Below, piece after piece: positions 6,862 through 15,683 of a DNA stretch of 64,000 bases (its first letter is position 1; the number at the start of each line of letters is the position of its first letter). The DNA comes from DASQFI01 sp035633215. Its GTDB lineage: Bacteria; Acidobacteriota; Vicinamibacteria; Vicinamibacterales; SCN-69-37. Below the pieces are notes generated by a model. That model saw only the letters and a program-made list of their open reading frames with translations, had not been told where the DNA came from and made no database searches. The position numbers and the translations under genes are program-made. The DNA is taken from NCBI GenBank assembly GCA_035633215.1, contig DASQFI010000071.1, positions 62,001 through 126,000 of the forward strand. The letters run 5' to 3'.

Positions 6862-6975
6862 CCAGCTAACCGCAAATTAGGACACTACCGAACTTCGAGC
6901 TTCGAACTTCGGGATTTGGCCGTTTTTTCGCCAAGTTCTCAGTTCGAAGTTCAGGCCGCGTTTTTCAGCGGCCTG

Positions 6976-7557
6976 CTAAAAATAGAAGGCCACGCCGCTC
7001 GTCACCATCGTGCCGCGCGAGAGCTTGAGGTCGGCGAGACCCGAGAAAATCGATCCCTCCGGAAACTCTCCGAATTGGACCGACCGGAACCGGACGTCCA
7101 GAAATGCCGTGGCGCGACGAAGCACCGTCACGTCCGCGCCGACGCCGAGATGCCACCCCGACTTGCGCTCGGTCGTCGTCGCAAACAAGAACCCGTTCGC
7201 GTCGAAGATGTCCGTCGCGCGTCGATAGAGACCCGCCCCCCCGACGATGTACGGCTGGACGATGCCGAACGACGGCGGAATGCTGATGAGCGCTGACACT
7301 TGCGTCGGCACTTCCCGAAAGCGCGCGAGCCGGCCACGATACGTTCGGTAATCGGCCGCGATCTCGACAGTGATCTGCCGCGTGACGCGGTACCGCATCG
7401 TCGCGCCGAAGAACGTCGTCGCTGGTGTATCCCCCCCGAGGTCGCCGCGAACGAAGGCAAACCTCGGTCCGAACCCGAGAGACTGGGCGGCAGCACCCGT
7501 TGGCCATGCCAGCAGACCCGCCACGACCCAACCCCACACCACGACACGGCGCAACAT
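6976..7557 (-). CDS. Outer-membrane beta-barrel protein, paralog of 3567-4181
   Basis: Outer-membrane barrel of 193 residues with a signal peptide (VVVWGWVVAGLLAWPTGAAA, cut before QSLGFG), alternating beta strands and the C-terminal GVAFYF signature. It is a clear paralog of the barrel gene at 3567-4181: both begin the mature chain with (L/V)GxGPRFxFVRG and share a GGAG(L/I)Y turn and an ERK(S/M)GWHLG strand. Before insertion of element 1 the two genes would have been neighbours in the same direction, about 200 bases apart. Likely a surface or lipid-interacting small barrel; ligand unknown. Confidence 0.8.
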   Translation of the reverse strand: MLRRVVVWGWVVAGLLAWPTGAAAQSLGFGPRFAFVRGDLGGDTPATTFFGATMRYRVTRQITVEIAADYRTYRGRLARFREVPTQVSALISIPPSFGIVQPYIVGGAGLYRRATDIFDANGFLFATTTERKSGWHLGVGADVTVLRRATAFLDVRFRSVQFGEFPEGSIFSGLADLKLSRGTMVTSGVAFYF

Positions 7558-7675
7558 GACAGAACCTCCCGTTCGTTAGTGTCGGTTGTGGAGGTCGAGT
7601 GCTTTAGGAAATGCCTGAAAGCTTTAAGGCTTTGCGGGCTTCCTGGCTTGGCGGCATAAGCTACGATTGACACAA

Positions 7676-8887
7676 ATGTCCACCGGCACCGGCGTGCGCG
7701 TGTCGGCCCGCGTGAGCGGGTTCACTTACGCAATTCGTAATATCGTGGCCGAGGCGCGCAAGGTCGAGGCGGCCGGCCGGCGCGTGCGGTATCTCAACAT
7801 CGGCGATCCGATTCCGTTCGGATTCCAGACGCCGCCGCATCTCGTCGAAGCGGTGAGCCGCGCCGTGCGCGACGGCCACAACGGCTACACGGCCTCCGTC
7901 GGCATTCCGTCGGCGCGCGAGGCGGTTGCGGCCGAATACGTGCGACGCGGCATGCCGGTCTCGGCCGATCGCATCGTCCTGACCTCCGGCACGTCGGAAG
8001 GGATCGAGCTCGCGCTCGGCGCGCTGGCCGACACGGGCGATGAGGTGCTCGTCCCGACGCCGACCTATCCGCTCTACACAGCCGTGCTCGCGAAGATCGG
8101 CGCGCGCGCCGTCTACTACCGCACCGATCCCGATCGCGACTGGCTGCCGGACATGGACGACGTGCGCCGGCTGGTCAGCCCGGCGACGCGGGCGATCGTC
8201 GTGATCGATCCGAACAACCCGACGGGCGCGATGTATCCGCCCGCCACGCGACGCGCGCTGATCGATCTCGCCGAGCGATCCGGCGTGCCGATTCTCGCCG
8301 ACGAGGTCTACAGCGAGCTTGGATTCGACGGTCCCGCGCCGCTGCTCGGCAGCCTGGCGCCCGACGCGCCGATCATCTCGTTCTCGTCGCTCTCGAAGGC
8401 CTATCTCGCGCCGGGCTGGCGAGCCGGCTGGCTCGCCGTCGGCCGATCCGATCGACTCGACGATGCGCTGGCCGCGATCAAGAAACTGGCCGACGGCCGG
8501 CTCTGCAGTCCCGGGCCGATGCAGCACGCGATCGAAGCGGCGCTGACGGGCGATCGATCGCATCAGGCGGCGTTCGTCCGCGAGCTGCGTCTGCGCGCGG
8601 ACCTCACGACGTCGCGGTTGGGCGCGATCCCGGGCGTGACGGTCTGCGCTCCGCGCGCCGCGTTCTACGCCATGCCGCGCGTCGCGCTGCCGCCGGGGAA
8701 GACCGATCAGGACTACGTGCTCGGTCTCCTGCGCACGACCGGGATCCTGTGTGTCTACGGATCCGGGTTCGGCCTGCCGGCCGATGACGGCTTCCTGCGC
8801 GTCGTGTTTCTCGCCTCGCTCGACGAGCTCAGCGCGATCTACGACGACATGGCGGCATTCACGACCAGTTTTCTCGCCGGTTCATGA
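7676..8887 (+). CDS. PLP-dependent aminotransferase (AlaA/AspC-like)
   Basis: Class I/II aminotransferase of 403 residues. Motifs: NIGDPIPFGF at the N-terminus, SGTSEGIELALGAL binding the PLP phosphate, DPNNPTG, ADEVY, and SSLSKAYLAPGWRAGW with the Schiff-base Lys. FLRVVFLAS closes the C-terminal domain. The N-terminal NIGDP(I/N) and overall motif set fit the alanine-synthesising AlaA group, but the exact amino acid is inference. ATG 7676 is chosen over an upstream in-frame TTG. The ATGA overlap with the next gene (8884) indicates translational coupling. Confidence 0.88.
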   Translation: MSTGTGVRVSARVSGFTYAIRNIVAEARKVEAAGRRVRYLNIGDPIPFGFQTPPHLVEAVSRAVRDGHNGYTASVGIPSAREAVAAEYVRRGMPVSADRIVLTSGTSEGIELALGALADTGDEVLVPTPTYPLYTAVLAKIGARAVYYRTDPDRDWLPDMDDVRRLVSPATRAIVVIDPNNPTGAMYPPATRRALIDLAERSGVPILADEVYSELGFDGPAPLLGSLAPDAPIISFSSLSKAYLAPGWRAGWLAVGRSDRLDDALAAIKKLADGRLCSPGPMQHAIEAALTGDRSHQAAFVRELRLRADLTTSRLGAIPGVTVCAPRAAFYAMPRVALPPGKTDQDYVLGLLRTTGILCVYGSGFGLPADDGFLRVVFLASLDELSAIYDDMAAFTTSFLAGS

Positions 8888-9918
8888 CGGCGGAGGCCCA
8901 CCAGAAGCGACTGATTCTCTGGGCCATCACGATGTCGCTCGCCGGCATCGTGACGGTGTACGTGTTGTTCCTGCTGCGCCAGGTCCTACTGCTGCTCTAT
9001 GTCAGCACGCTGCTCGCGATCGGCTTCAGCCCGGCGGTGCGCTGGATCGAGCGCCAGCGGCTCGGCGTCGGCAAGCGCAAGTTGCCGCGCTGGGCGGCGA
9101 TCCTGCTCCTCTACGTCGGGCTCGTCGGGTTCATCGCGATCGTGCTCTCGATCGTCGTGCCGCCGCTCGTCAATCAGCTCACCGAGCTCTGGCAGAACCT
9201 GCCGGGCTACGTGGATCAGCTCCAGAGGTCGCTCGTCCGCGCCCGGCTGATCGCCCATCGCATCACGTGGAGCGAGCTGATCCAGAAAATCCAGACCCCG
9301 GGCGTGGCCGTCACCGGCATTCTCGGCGCGCTCGAGAGCGTGCTCGGCGTGGCCGCCGCGATCATCACGGTGCTGATCCTGCCGTATTACCTGCTGCTCG
9401 AGGCGTCCTGGCTCCAGAAGTCGCTGCTGCAGGTCGTGAGCCCGGAGCGCCGTCCGCGCGTGAAGCGCATCACCGGCGACGTTGCGGTCAAGGTCGGCGC
9501 GTGGCTGAACGGTCAGATCCTGCTCAGCGCGGTGATCGGCGTCACGGCAACCATCGGCTTGTGGATCCTTGGCGTGCCGTATCCGTACGTGCTCGGGCTC
9601 ATTGCCGGCCTCGGCGAGTTCATCCCGATCGTGGGTCCGATCGGCGCGGCCGTGCCCGCGATTCTGATGGGCTGGACGGTGTCATTCCAGACCGCGGTCT
9701 TCGTCGCGGCGTATTTTGCGATTCAGCAGTTCGTCGAGAACAACGTGCTGGTGCCGCGGATCATGGAGCGGCAGGTCGGTGTCAGCGCCGTGACGATTCT
9801 CGTGGCGTTTCTGATCGGCAGCGAGCTGCTCGGCGCGGTCGGTGCGGTGCTGGCCGTGCCGACCGCCGCGATCGTGCAGGTCCTGCTGCAGGAGTATTTC
9901 GAGCGTGAGAACGGATAG
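8884..9918 (+). CDS. AI-2E family transporter (PerM-type permease)
   Basis: Inner-membrane protein of 344 residues with about eight TM helices. There is a pair near the N-terminus (IVTVYVLFLLRQVLLLLYVS), a cytosolic/periplasmic central region (VNQLTELWQNLPGYVDQL) and a C-terminal hydrophobic block. The family signature GLGEFIPIVGPIGAAVPAIL and FVENNVLVPRIM is present. Members have been proposed to export AI-2 or other small molecules or to act as ion antiporters. The start overlaps the preceding aminotransferase (ATGA) and the end overlaps the next gene by 14 bases, so 7676-13659 probably forms one operon. Confidence 0.88.
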   Translation: MTAEAHQKRLILWAITMSLAGIVTVYVLFLLRQVLLLLYVSTLLAIGFSPAVRWIERQRLGVGKRKLPRWAAILLLYVGLVGFIAIVLSIVVPPLVNQLTELWQNLPGYVDQLQRSLVRARLIAHRITWSELIQKIQTPGVAVTGILGALESVLGVAAAIITVLILPYYLLLEASWLQKSLLQVVSPERRPRVKRITGDVAVKVGAWLNGQILLSAVIGVTATIGLWILGVPYPYVLGLIAGLGEFIPIVGPIGAAVPAILMGWTVSFQTAVFVAAYFAIQQFVENNVLVPRIMERQVGVSAVTILVAFLIGSELLGAVGAVLAVPTAAIVQVLLQEYFERENG

Positions 9919-11710
9919 CGCGCGGGGATCGAACCTCGGCGCGCTTCTCGCCTACACCGCGCTTGCCGTCGTCATGACATGGCCGCTCGCGGCGCGTCTC
10001 GGTACTGAAATTGCGTGGGACCTCGGCGATCCCGTCTTCAACTCCTGGGTGATGTCGTGGACCGGCGGCCAGGTGCTCTCCGCGCTCGGCGGGAACTTCA
10101 ACGCGCTGCACGACTTCTGGAACGGCAACATCTTTTTTCCCGAGCCGCTCACGGTCACGTACTCGGAGCATCTCACGCCGCAGATGTTGCAGATCCTGCC
10201 GCTCTACGCCACGACCGGCAACATCGTCCTCTGCTACAACCTCCTGTTCCTGTCGACGTTCGTGCTCTCGGGGTTCGGGACGTACCTGCTGACGCGCGAT
10301 CTCACGGGCCGGCGTCTGGCGGCGTTCGTCGCCGGCCTGGCGTTTGCGTTCGCGCCCTACCGCATCTCGCAGTACTCACATCTGCAGGTTCTGTCGACGT
10401 ACTGGATGCCGCTCGCGCTGTTCGGCCTGCATCGGTATTTCGAGACTCGACGGCCGCGTGCGCTCGCCGGCGCCGCGGCGGCGCTGATTCTGCAGAACCT
10501 GTCGTGCGGCTACTACCTCCTGTTCTTTCTTCCTTTTGCCGCCGCGTACTGCCTGTTCGAGATGGCGCGGCGCCGACGGCTCGGCGACGTCAAGACCTGG
10601 CTGTCGCTGTCCGCGGCGGCGATCGGCGTGGCTGTGATCACCTGGCCGTTCGTGTCGCCATATCTGGAGCTGCGGCGAACGGCCAACGTCGGCGTGCGCA
10701 CCCAGGCCGAGGTCGAGCAGTTCTCGGCCGACGTGCGGGCGTTCGGCACGGCGTCGGAGTATTCGTGGCTCTGGGGCGATCGGATCCGCGCGTACCCGAA
10801 GGGCGAGGGCGAAGGATTTTCCGGCGTCGCGATCCTGGCGCTCGCAATCGTCGGACTCGCTGCGAGACGTCCGAGGGCGACCCCGCTGTTCTTCGCGTTC
10901 GCGGCGATCGCCGCGGGTGTGCTCGCGCTTGGCCCGACGATTCGAGCTGCCGGGCGGGTCATCGGAACCGGACCGTATCAGGTGCTGTTCGCGTACGTGC
11001 CGGGATTCGACGGCGTCCGGGTCCCGGGCAGGTATCTGATGATCGTCGCGCTGTTTCTGGCCGTCCTGGCGGGATGGGGCGCGGCCGTGCTCCTCGAGCC
11101 GTTCTCACTTCCTCGGAGAGCAAAACCGGCAAGTATCGCGAGACATTCGGCCCAAATCCGGCAATCAGCTCGCTACAGGAGAGTGAGAACGGCTCTCGCT
11201 CGGCGGATCGGGCTCGTGCTCGTCGCTTCCGCGTCGGTGTTGATGCTGGTCGAAAGCTGGGTCGTGCCGCTCCCGACCAACGTCCGGCTCGCGGCGTACG
11301 GCTTCGAGCTGACGCCCCGGCACCTGGCGATGGGTGACGACATCAGCCCGATCTATCGCTGGGCGCGCGACGCCCCCGGCAAGGTCGTGCTGATCGAATT
11401 TCCATTTGCCGAGACGGCCTATGACATCCTCGCGACGTTCTACGCCGGTCAGCACCGCCGTCCGCTCGTCAACGGCTATTCGGGATTCTTCCCCGAGGCC
11501 TACCTGCGACGCGCGACGTTCCTTCGCAAGATTCCGACCGATCTCGAGGCCGCGACGAAAGCGCTTCGATCCTCGGGCGCGACGCACGCGATCGTGCACG
11601 AGGGCGCGATCCCCGACGGCCGCGGCCACGAGCTCTCCGACTGGCTGCTCTCGACCGGCGCGCAGGTCGTCATGACGCACGGAACGGACAAGTTGTTCGT
11701 GATCAAGTGA
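9905..11710 (+). CDS. Large polytopic membrane protein (glycosyltransferase-like), carries an in-frame repeat insertion
   Basis: 601 residues with about ten TM helices and a soluble C-terminal domain. Conserved blocks (MTWPLA near the N-terminus, FWNGNIFFPEPLTVTYSEH, QNLSCGYYLLFF, VPGFDGVRVPGRY, VNGYSGFFPEAY) are shared with its downstream paralog at 11707-13659. The arrangement resembles GT-C-type or YfhO-like membrane proteins, but no activity is known. GTG 9905 is the start, overlapping the previous stop. About residues 398-430 are encoded by a palindromic repeat (11096-11195). The paralog lacks this stretch, so it is an in-frame insertion between the last TM segments. The end overlaps the next start by GTGA. 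Confidence 0.8.
   Translation: MRTDSARGSNLGALLAYTALAVVMTWPLAARLGTEIAWDLGDPVFNSWVMSWTGGQVLSALGGNFNALHDFWNGNIFFPEPLTVTYSEHLTPQMLQILPLYATTGNIVLCYNLLFLSTFVLSGFGTYLLTRDLTGRRLAAFVAGLAFAFAPYRISQYSHLQVLSTYWMPLALFGLHRYFETRRPRALAGAAAALILQNLSCGYYLLFFLPFAAAYCLFEMARRRRLGDVKTWLSLSAAAIGVAVITWPFVSPYLELRRTANVGVRTQAEVEQFSADVRAFGTASEYSWLWGDRIRAYPKGEGEGFSGVAILALAIVGLAARRPRATPLFFAFAAIAAGVLALGPTIRAAGRVIGTGPYQVLFAYVPGFDGVRVPGRYLMIVALFLAVLAGWGAAVLLEPFSLPRRAKPASIARHSAQIRQSARYRRVRTALARRIGLVLVASASVLMLVESWVVPLPTNVRLAAYGFELTPRHLAMGDDISPIYRWARDAPGKVVLIEFPFAETAYDILATFYAGQHRRPLVNGYSGFFPEAYLRRATFLRKIPTDLEAATKALRSSGATHAIVHEGAIPDGRGHELSDWLLSTGAQVVMTHGTDKLFVIK
11096..11195. repeat. GAGCCGTTCTCACT-type palindromic repeat inside a CDS
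   Basis: 100-bp unit with perfect 14-bp inverted ends GAGCCGTTCTCACT (11096-11109) and AGTGAGAACGGCTC (11182-11195). A second unit of about the same size with the same ends lies between genes at 17568-17665. Here it is read through in frame and adds about 33 basic residues to the protein. Confidence 0.8.
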
Positions 11711-13659
11711 GACGGTTTCCCCTTCTCGTCTATTCGCTGCTCGCGATCGTCATGACGTGGCCGCTGGCGCGCGTCGCCGGGACGCGTCTGGCGGCCGACC
11801 TCGGCGATCCGGCCTTCAACTGCTGGGTGCTGTCGTGGACGTCGGGACAGATCCTCGCGGCTTTTCGCGGTGACTTCGGCGCGCTCGCGAATTTCTGGAA
11901 CGGCAACATCTTCTATCCCGAGCCGTTGACGATCGCGTACTCGGAGCATCTCTTCGGTCTGGCGCTGCCGGTGTTGCCGGTCTATGCCGCGACCGGAAAC
12001 ATCCTGATTGCCTACAACCTGCTCTTCATCGCGACGTTCGCGATGTCCGGCTACGCGGCATATCTGCTCATTCGCGATCTCACGGGCGAGACGTGGGCCG
12101 CGCTACTCGGCGGTCTGGCGTTTGCCTACGCGCCGTACCGGCTCGGCCAGTTTTCGCATCTACAGGTGCTCACGAGCTACTGGATGCCGCTCGCGCTCTT
12201 CGGACTGCGGCGGTTCTTCGCCACTCGCCGGACGCGCGCGCTCGCCGGCGGATCGGCCGCGCTCGTGATGCAGAACCTCTCCTGCGGCTACTACCTGCTC
12301 TTCTTTCCGCCGTTCGTCGCGGCCTACTGCCTCTACGAGATAGTCCAGAGACGGTTGGTTCGCGACTGGCGCGTCTGGGCGCGCCTCGGAGTCGCGGCCG
12401 TCGCGGTGGCGCTCGCGACGTGGCCGTTCGTCCGGCCGTACCTCCAGGTGCGCGAGCAGGCGGGCTTCGGCGTACGATCGCGGGACGAGATCGCGATGTT
12501 CTCGGCCGACACGCACGCGTTCGCCACAATCGCGCCAAACTCGCGGACGCTGGCCGAGCCGCTGGCCGGCTTCCCGAAGCCCGAGGGCGAAGGGTTCGTC
12601 GGAGTCACGATTCTCACATTCGGAATCATCGGCCTTGGCTGTGGGATCACGCGGATCGTTCGCACGCTGCCCTGGTCGTCGATGCGCGAGTGGCACGTCA
12701 TCGCCACCGCCGGCTCCGGTATCGTCTTTCTCGGCAGCGCCCTCGTCGTGTTGTGGTTCTTCGTGTACGGCAGCCTGACGGTTCCCGTGTCCGGCGAATG
12801 GGTGATCTACCGCAACGCCACGCGGCCGCTTCGGATGGCGCTTGGATCGTTCCTGCTCTTTGTCGGACTCTCCACGTGGGCGCGACGCGGAACCCCGTCG
12901 GGCCCTCAGGTGTCGCAGACGGCGTTTGGATTCTTCGCGGTCGCGTTCGTTGCCGCGGCGTTTTTCGCGCTTGGTCCGAGCATGGAAGCGCGCGGCCATG
13001 TGCTTGGCGTCGGGCCATACGCGTTGCTGCTCGATTTCCTGCCCGGCGTTGACGGCCTTCGCGTGCCCGCGCGATTCCTCATGCTCTCGGCGCTGTTTCT
13101 CTCGGTGCTCGCGGGTCTTGGAGCCAGGGCGCTGCTCACGACGCGCTGGCGTCAGGTGGCGGTGGGCGTGATCGTGGCGGGCATGGCAGGCATGCTCACC
13201 GAGGCCTGGGTGGCTCCGATGCGCACGAACCAGCCAGTCATTCCGGACCCCAGGTTCTTCGTGCCCGAGCCGCCGGCGGTCGGTCGCCGCCTGAATCCGA
13301 TGTATCGCGTGGTTCGGCAGCTTCCCGATTCGGCCATCCTCATCGAGTTTCCCTTCGGCGAGTCAGCCTACGAGATCCTCGCGGTCTTTCACGCGGGCGA
13401 GCACCGCCGGCGACTGGTCAACGGATACTCCGGCTTCTTCCCGCGCAGCTACACCGATCGCGTGGGCGCGCTCCACGACATCACCATCAACCTGAAGCGT
13501 GCCGCCGATGTCCTGCGCGCGTCCGGCGCGACGCACGCGCTCGTGCACGAAGGCGCCTTCACCGGCGGAAAGGGCCGCGACGTTTCCGTCTGGCTCGAAT
13601 CGCTCGGGGCGCGCGAAGTGACGTCTCACGGAACGGATCGGTTGTTCGCGATCAGGTAG
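11707..13659 (+). CDS. Large polytopic membrane protein (glycosyltransferase-like), paralog of 9905-11710
   Basis: 650 residues with about eleven TM helices. It shares with the upstream gene the MTWPLAR start, FWNGNIFYPEPLTIAYSEH, QNLSCGYYLLFF, LPGVDGLRVPARF and VNGYSGFFPRSY blocks, and the C-terminal ATHALVHEGAF with HGTDRLFAIR. It has an extra mid-protein loop and TM stretch (SGIVFLGSALVVLWFFVYG) not present in the paralog. The start is GTG overlapping the previous stop. The pair arose by tandem duplication. A membrane glycan-modifying or polymer-handling role is possible but unproven. Confidence 0.8.
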   Translation: MRRFPLLVYSLLAIVMTWPLARVAGTRLAADLGDPAFNCWVLSWTSGQILAAFRGDFGALANFWNGNIFYPEPLTIAYSEHLFGLALPVLPVYAATGNILIAYNLLFIATFAMSGYAAYLLIRDLTGETWAALLGGLAFAYAPYRLGQFSHLQVLTSYWMPLALFGLRRFFATRRTRALAGGSAALVMQNLSCGYYLLFFPPFVAAYCLYEIVQRRLVRDWRVWARLGVAAVAVALATWPFVRPYLQVREQAGFGVRSRDEIAMFSADTHAFATIAPNSRTLAEPLAGFPKPEGEGFVGVTILTFGIIGLGCGITRIVRTLPWSSMREWHVIATAGSGIVFLGSALVVLWFFVYGSLTVPVSGEWVIYRNATRPLRMALGSFLLFVGLSTWARRGTPSGPQVSQTAFGFFAVAFVAAAFFALGPSMEARGHVLGVGPYALLLDFLPGVDGLRVPARFLMLSALFLSVLAGLGARALLTTRWRQVAVGVIVAGMAGMLTEAWVAPMRTNQPVIPDPRFFVPEPPAVGRRLNPMYRVVRQLPDSAILIEFPFGESAYEILAVFHAGEHRRRLVNGYSGFFPRSYTDRVGALHDITINLKRAADVLRASGATHALVHEGAFTGGKGRDVSVWLESLGAREVTSHGTDRLFAIR

Positions 13660-13692
13660 ACGCCGCGGCTCGTCACCATATACTTCGTTCTC

Positions 13693-14874
13693 ATGCGCAC
13701 TGATCCCTTGTCCTACCTCGGCACGGAGCTGGACACGCTTCGCGAACAGGGGTTGTATCGATCGCTCCGCATCCTCGACGGCCGGCAGGAAGCCACCTCG
13801 AGTTTCGACGGCCGCCACGTCGTCAATCTGTCGTCGAACAACTACCTGGGCCTGACGACGCACCCCGACCTCGAGCGGCGCGCGCACGAAGCGATCGAAA
13901 CGTTCGGCGTCGGCTCCGGGTCGGTCCGCACGATCGCCGGCACCATGGCGATTCACATGGAGCTCGAGCGGCGGCTCGCGGCGTTCAAGAAGACCGAAGC
14001 GGTCGTCGTGTTTCAGAGCGGCTTCGCGGCCAACGCCGGCACCGTCCAGGCGATTCTGACGAAAGACGACGTGATCATCTCGGACGAGTTGAACCACGCG
14101 AGCATCATCGACGGCTGCCGGCTGAGCAAGGCGGCAATCAAGGTGTTCCCGCACAAGGACGCCGGCGCGGCGCGAAAGATCCTGCAGGATCTGCCGTCTT
14201 CACAACGCAAGCTGCTCATCACCGACGGCGTGTTCAGCATGGATGGCGACCTCGGCGCGCTGCCCGAGCTCTGCCAGTTGGCCGAAGAATTCGGCTGCAT
14301 CATGATGGTCGACGACGCGCACGCGAGCGGCGTGTTTGGCAAGCAGGGCCGGGGAACGATCGACCATTTCGGGATGCACGGCCGTGTGGACATCCAGGTC
14401 GGCACGCTCTCCAAAGCGATTGGGGCGCTCGGCGGCTACGTCGCCGGGTCGAAGACGCTCATCGAATACCTCTACCACCGCGCGCGGCCGTTCCTCTTCT
14501 CGACGTCGCATCCGCCGTCGGTGACGGCCACGTGCCTCGCGGCGCTGGACATCCTGGAAAACGACCCCGGCATCATCGAGCGTCTCTGGGACAACACGCG
14601 GTTCTTCAAGAGCGGACTCCAGGAGCTCGGCTTCAACACCGGCCTCAGTCAGAGTCCGATTACTCCGGTCATCGCCGGCGAAGGCAGCCTGGCGATGAAA
14701 CTGTCCGATCGTCTGTTCGCCGAGGGCGTCTTCGCGCAGGGCATCGCGTATCCGACCGTCGCGCGTGACAAGGCTCGCGTCCGCACGATCGTCACGGCGT
14801 CGCACACGCGGGAGCAGCTGCAGTTCGCGCTCGATACGTTCAAGAAGGTGGGTACGGAACTGGGTCTTATTTAG
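13693..14874 (+). CDS. Glycine C-acetyltransferase / 8-amino-7-oxononanoate synthase family
   Basis: Alpha-oxoamine synthase of 393 residues, PLP fold type I. NLSSNNYLGL, GSGSVRTIAGT, MVDDAHASGVFG and the Schiff-base Lys in GTLSKAIGALGGY are all present. The enzyme would condense an acyl-CoA with an amino acid (glycine for Kbl, alanine for BioF, serine for sphinganine synthesis). The RTIAGTMAIHMELE region is close to Kbl, but without other bio or tdh genes nearby the substrate is uncertain. ATG 13693 follows the previous gene by 33 bases. Full length and intact. Confidence 0.85.
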   Translation: MRTDPLSYLGTELDTLREQGLYRSLRILDGRQEATSSFDGRHVVNLSSNNYLGLTTHPDLERRAHEAIETFGVGSGSVRTIAGTMAIHMELERRLAAFKKTEAVVVFQSGFAANAGTVQAILTKDDVIISDELNHASIIDGCRLSKAAIKVFPHKDAGAARKILQDLPSSQRKLLITDGVFSMDGDLGALPELCQLAEEFGCIMMVDDAHASGVFGKQGRGTIDHFGMHGRVDIQVGTLSKAIGALGGYVAGSKTLIEYLYHRARPFLFSTSHPPSVTATCLAALDILENDPGIIERLWDNTRFFKSGLQELGFNTGLSQSPITPVIAGEGSLAMKLSDRLFAEGVFAQGIAYPTVARDKARVRTIVTASHTREQLQFALDTFKKVGTELGLI

Positions 14875-14933
14875 TTGGCCGATTCTATCCGGCTTCGGCA
14901 ATGAGTTCACAGCGACGAGCTAGCTAAGCTAGC

Positions 14934-15683
14934 TCAGCCGAGCAGCCGAGGTCCGGTTCGGCTCATTGAGGCGGGAAACGGTCCGCGGCTTCCGTGGACA
15001 TGACGCTCGAACCCGCTGCCTCCGTTCGCTCGGATTGCGAACTGACGCCCACCGCGCCACTCCGCACACGGCGGAGCTTGGCGCGGGCAATCCTCGCTTC
15101 CTCCGGCGCGGGGTTCGTACTCTCGCTTCTCGGCCCCGCCGTCGCCGTCAAGCCGAATCCAGGTCGATCCAATCTCAACGCGAATAGCATCTTTGGTTTC
15201 CATTCCAGACGAATCAAAACGAGGGTTTGGCCTGACGGCAAACCTCACAGCCTGAACCCGCAGGTCCGGTGCCCATCGCTGCTCATATGTGGCTGCGTAC
15301 CCTTCCTCGACGCCATCGGCCAGCCGCGATCTAAGTGCTGATTCTTCCTTCTCGGTTATGAGTGCGTCTGGGAGAGGGCGTGCTGGATAGCCATCGATGT
15401 TGCGACGGAGCCACCCGAGGACTTTGCGATCCGTTCCAATCCAGGGATTGACCGTGATGCCTTGAGGTTGCCCCATCAACCGCTGGCGGTTTGGTGCGAC
15501 AGCTTTCAAGGTGCACCCGTTCGGAAGACGGTCCTGTGGGACCGTCAGATTCTGCATCGTCACCGCCTTTGCCGGCACGCCCTGAGCCACACCTGGCGTG
15601 CTTGGAAGACTCAGCAGAAGGACGAGGGGCCAGAGTCCATCCGGGCCAAGCGTTGAGCGCCGTAGCACCAGCGGGATTCTCAT
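14934..15683 (-). CDS. Secreted hypothetical protein, C-terminus encoded by a repeat
   Basis: 249 residues. The N-terminus resembles a signal peptide (LWPLVLLLSLPSTPGVAQG). The middle part (residues about 40-185) has no recognised domain. From about residue 189 to the end, the chain is encoded by the 170-bp repeat at 14948-15118, an inverted copy of which lies at 16010-16184. The original C-terminus has therefore probably been replaced or extended by the repeat. It could be a decaying gene. It stands alone, converging on the 13693-14874 gene. Confidence 0.5.
   Translation of the reverse strand: MRIPLVLRRSTLGPDGLWPLVLLLSLPSTPGVAQGVPAKAVTMQNLTVPQDRLPNGCTLKAVAPNRQRLMGQPQGITVNPWIGTDRKVLGWLRRNIDGYPARPLPDALITEKEESALRSRLADGVEEGYAATYEQRWAPDLRVQAVRFAVRPNPRFDSSGMETKDAIRVEIGSTWIRLDGDGGAEKREYEPRAGGSEDCPRQAPPCAEWRGGRQFAIRANGGSGFERHVHGSRGPFPASMSRTGPRLLG
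14948..15118. repeat. 170-bp repeat, left copy of inverted pair
   Basis: About 170 bp that recurs in inverted orientation at 16010-16184 with roughly 90 % identity by eye (for example the shared stretch CCGCTGCCTCCGTTCGCTCG). It contains an internal hairpin (CTCCGC / GCGGAG). A shorter third relative (GGTTCGGCGGTTGAGGCGGG) lies at about 15952-15971. Confidence 0.75.

Larger units (their letters stand above)
4286..6889. mobile_element. IS1-type transposable element with cargo (element 1)
   Basis: 2,604-bp element bounded by perfect 15-bp terminal inverted repeats GGTAGTGTCCTAATT (left 4286-4300; right 6875-6889, inverted). It is flanked by an 8-bp direct repeat GAACTTCG (4278-4285 and 6890-6897), the target duplication. 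It encodes an IS1-family DDE transposase on the minus strand. Cargo comprises a tRNA-like gene with a 9/3 acceptor arrangement, two in-frame adjacent ORFs separated by UAA, and two very small membrane-protein ORFs. The intact ends and duplication argue for recent insertion, although the transposase has a 1-base frame disruption. Confidence 0.9.
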
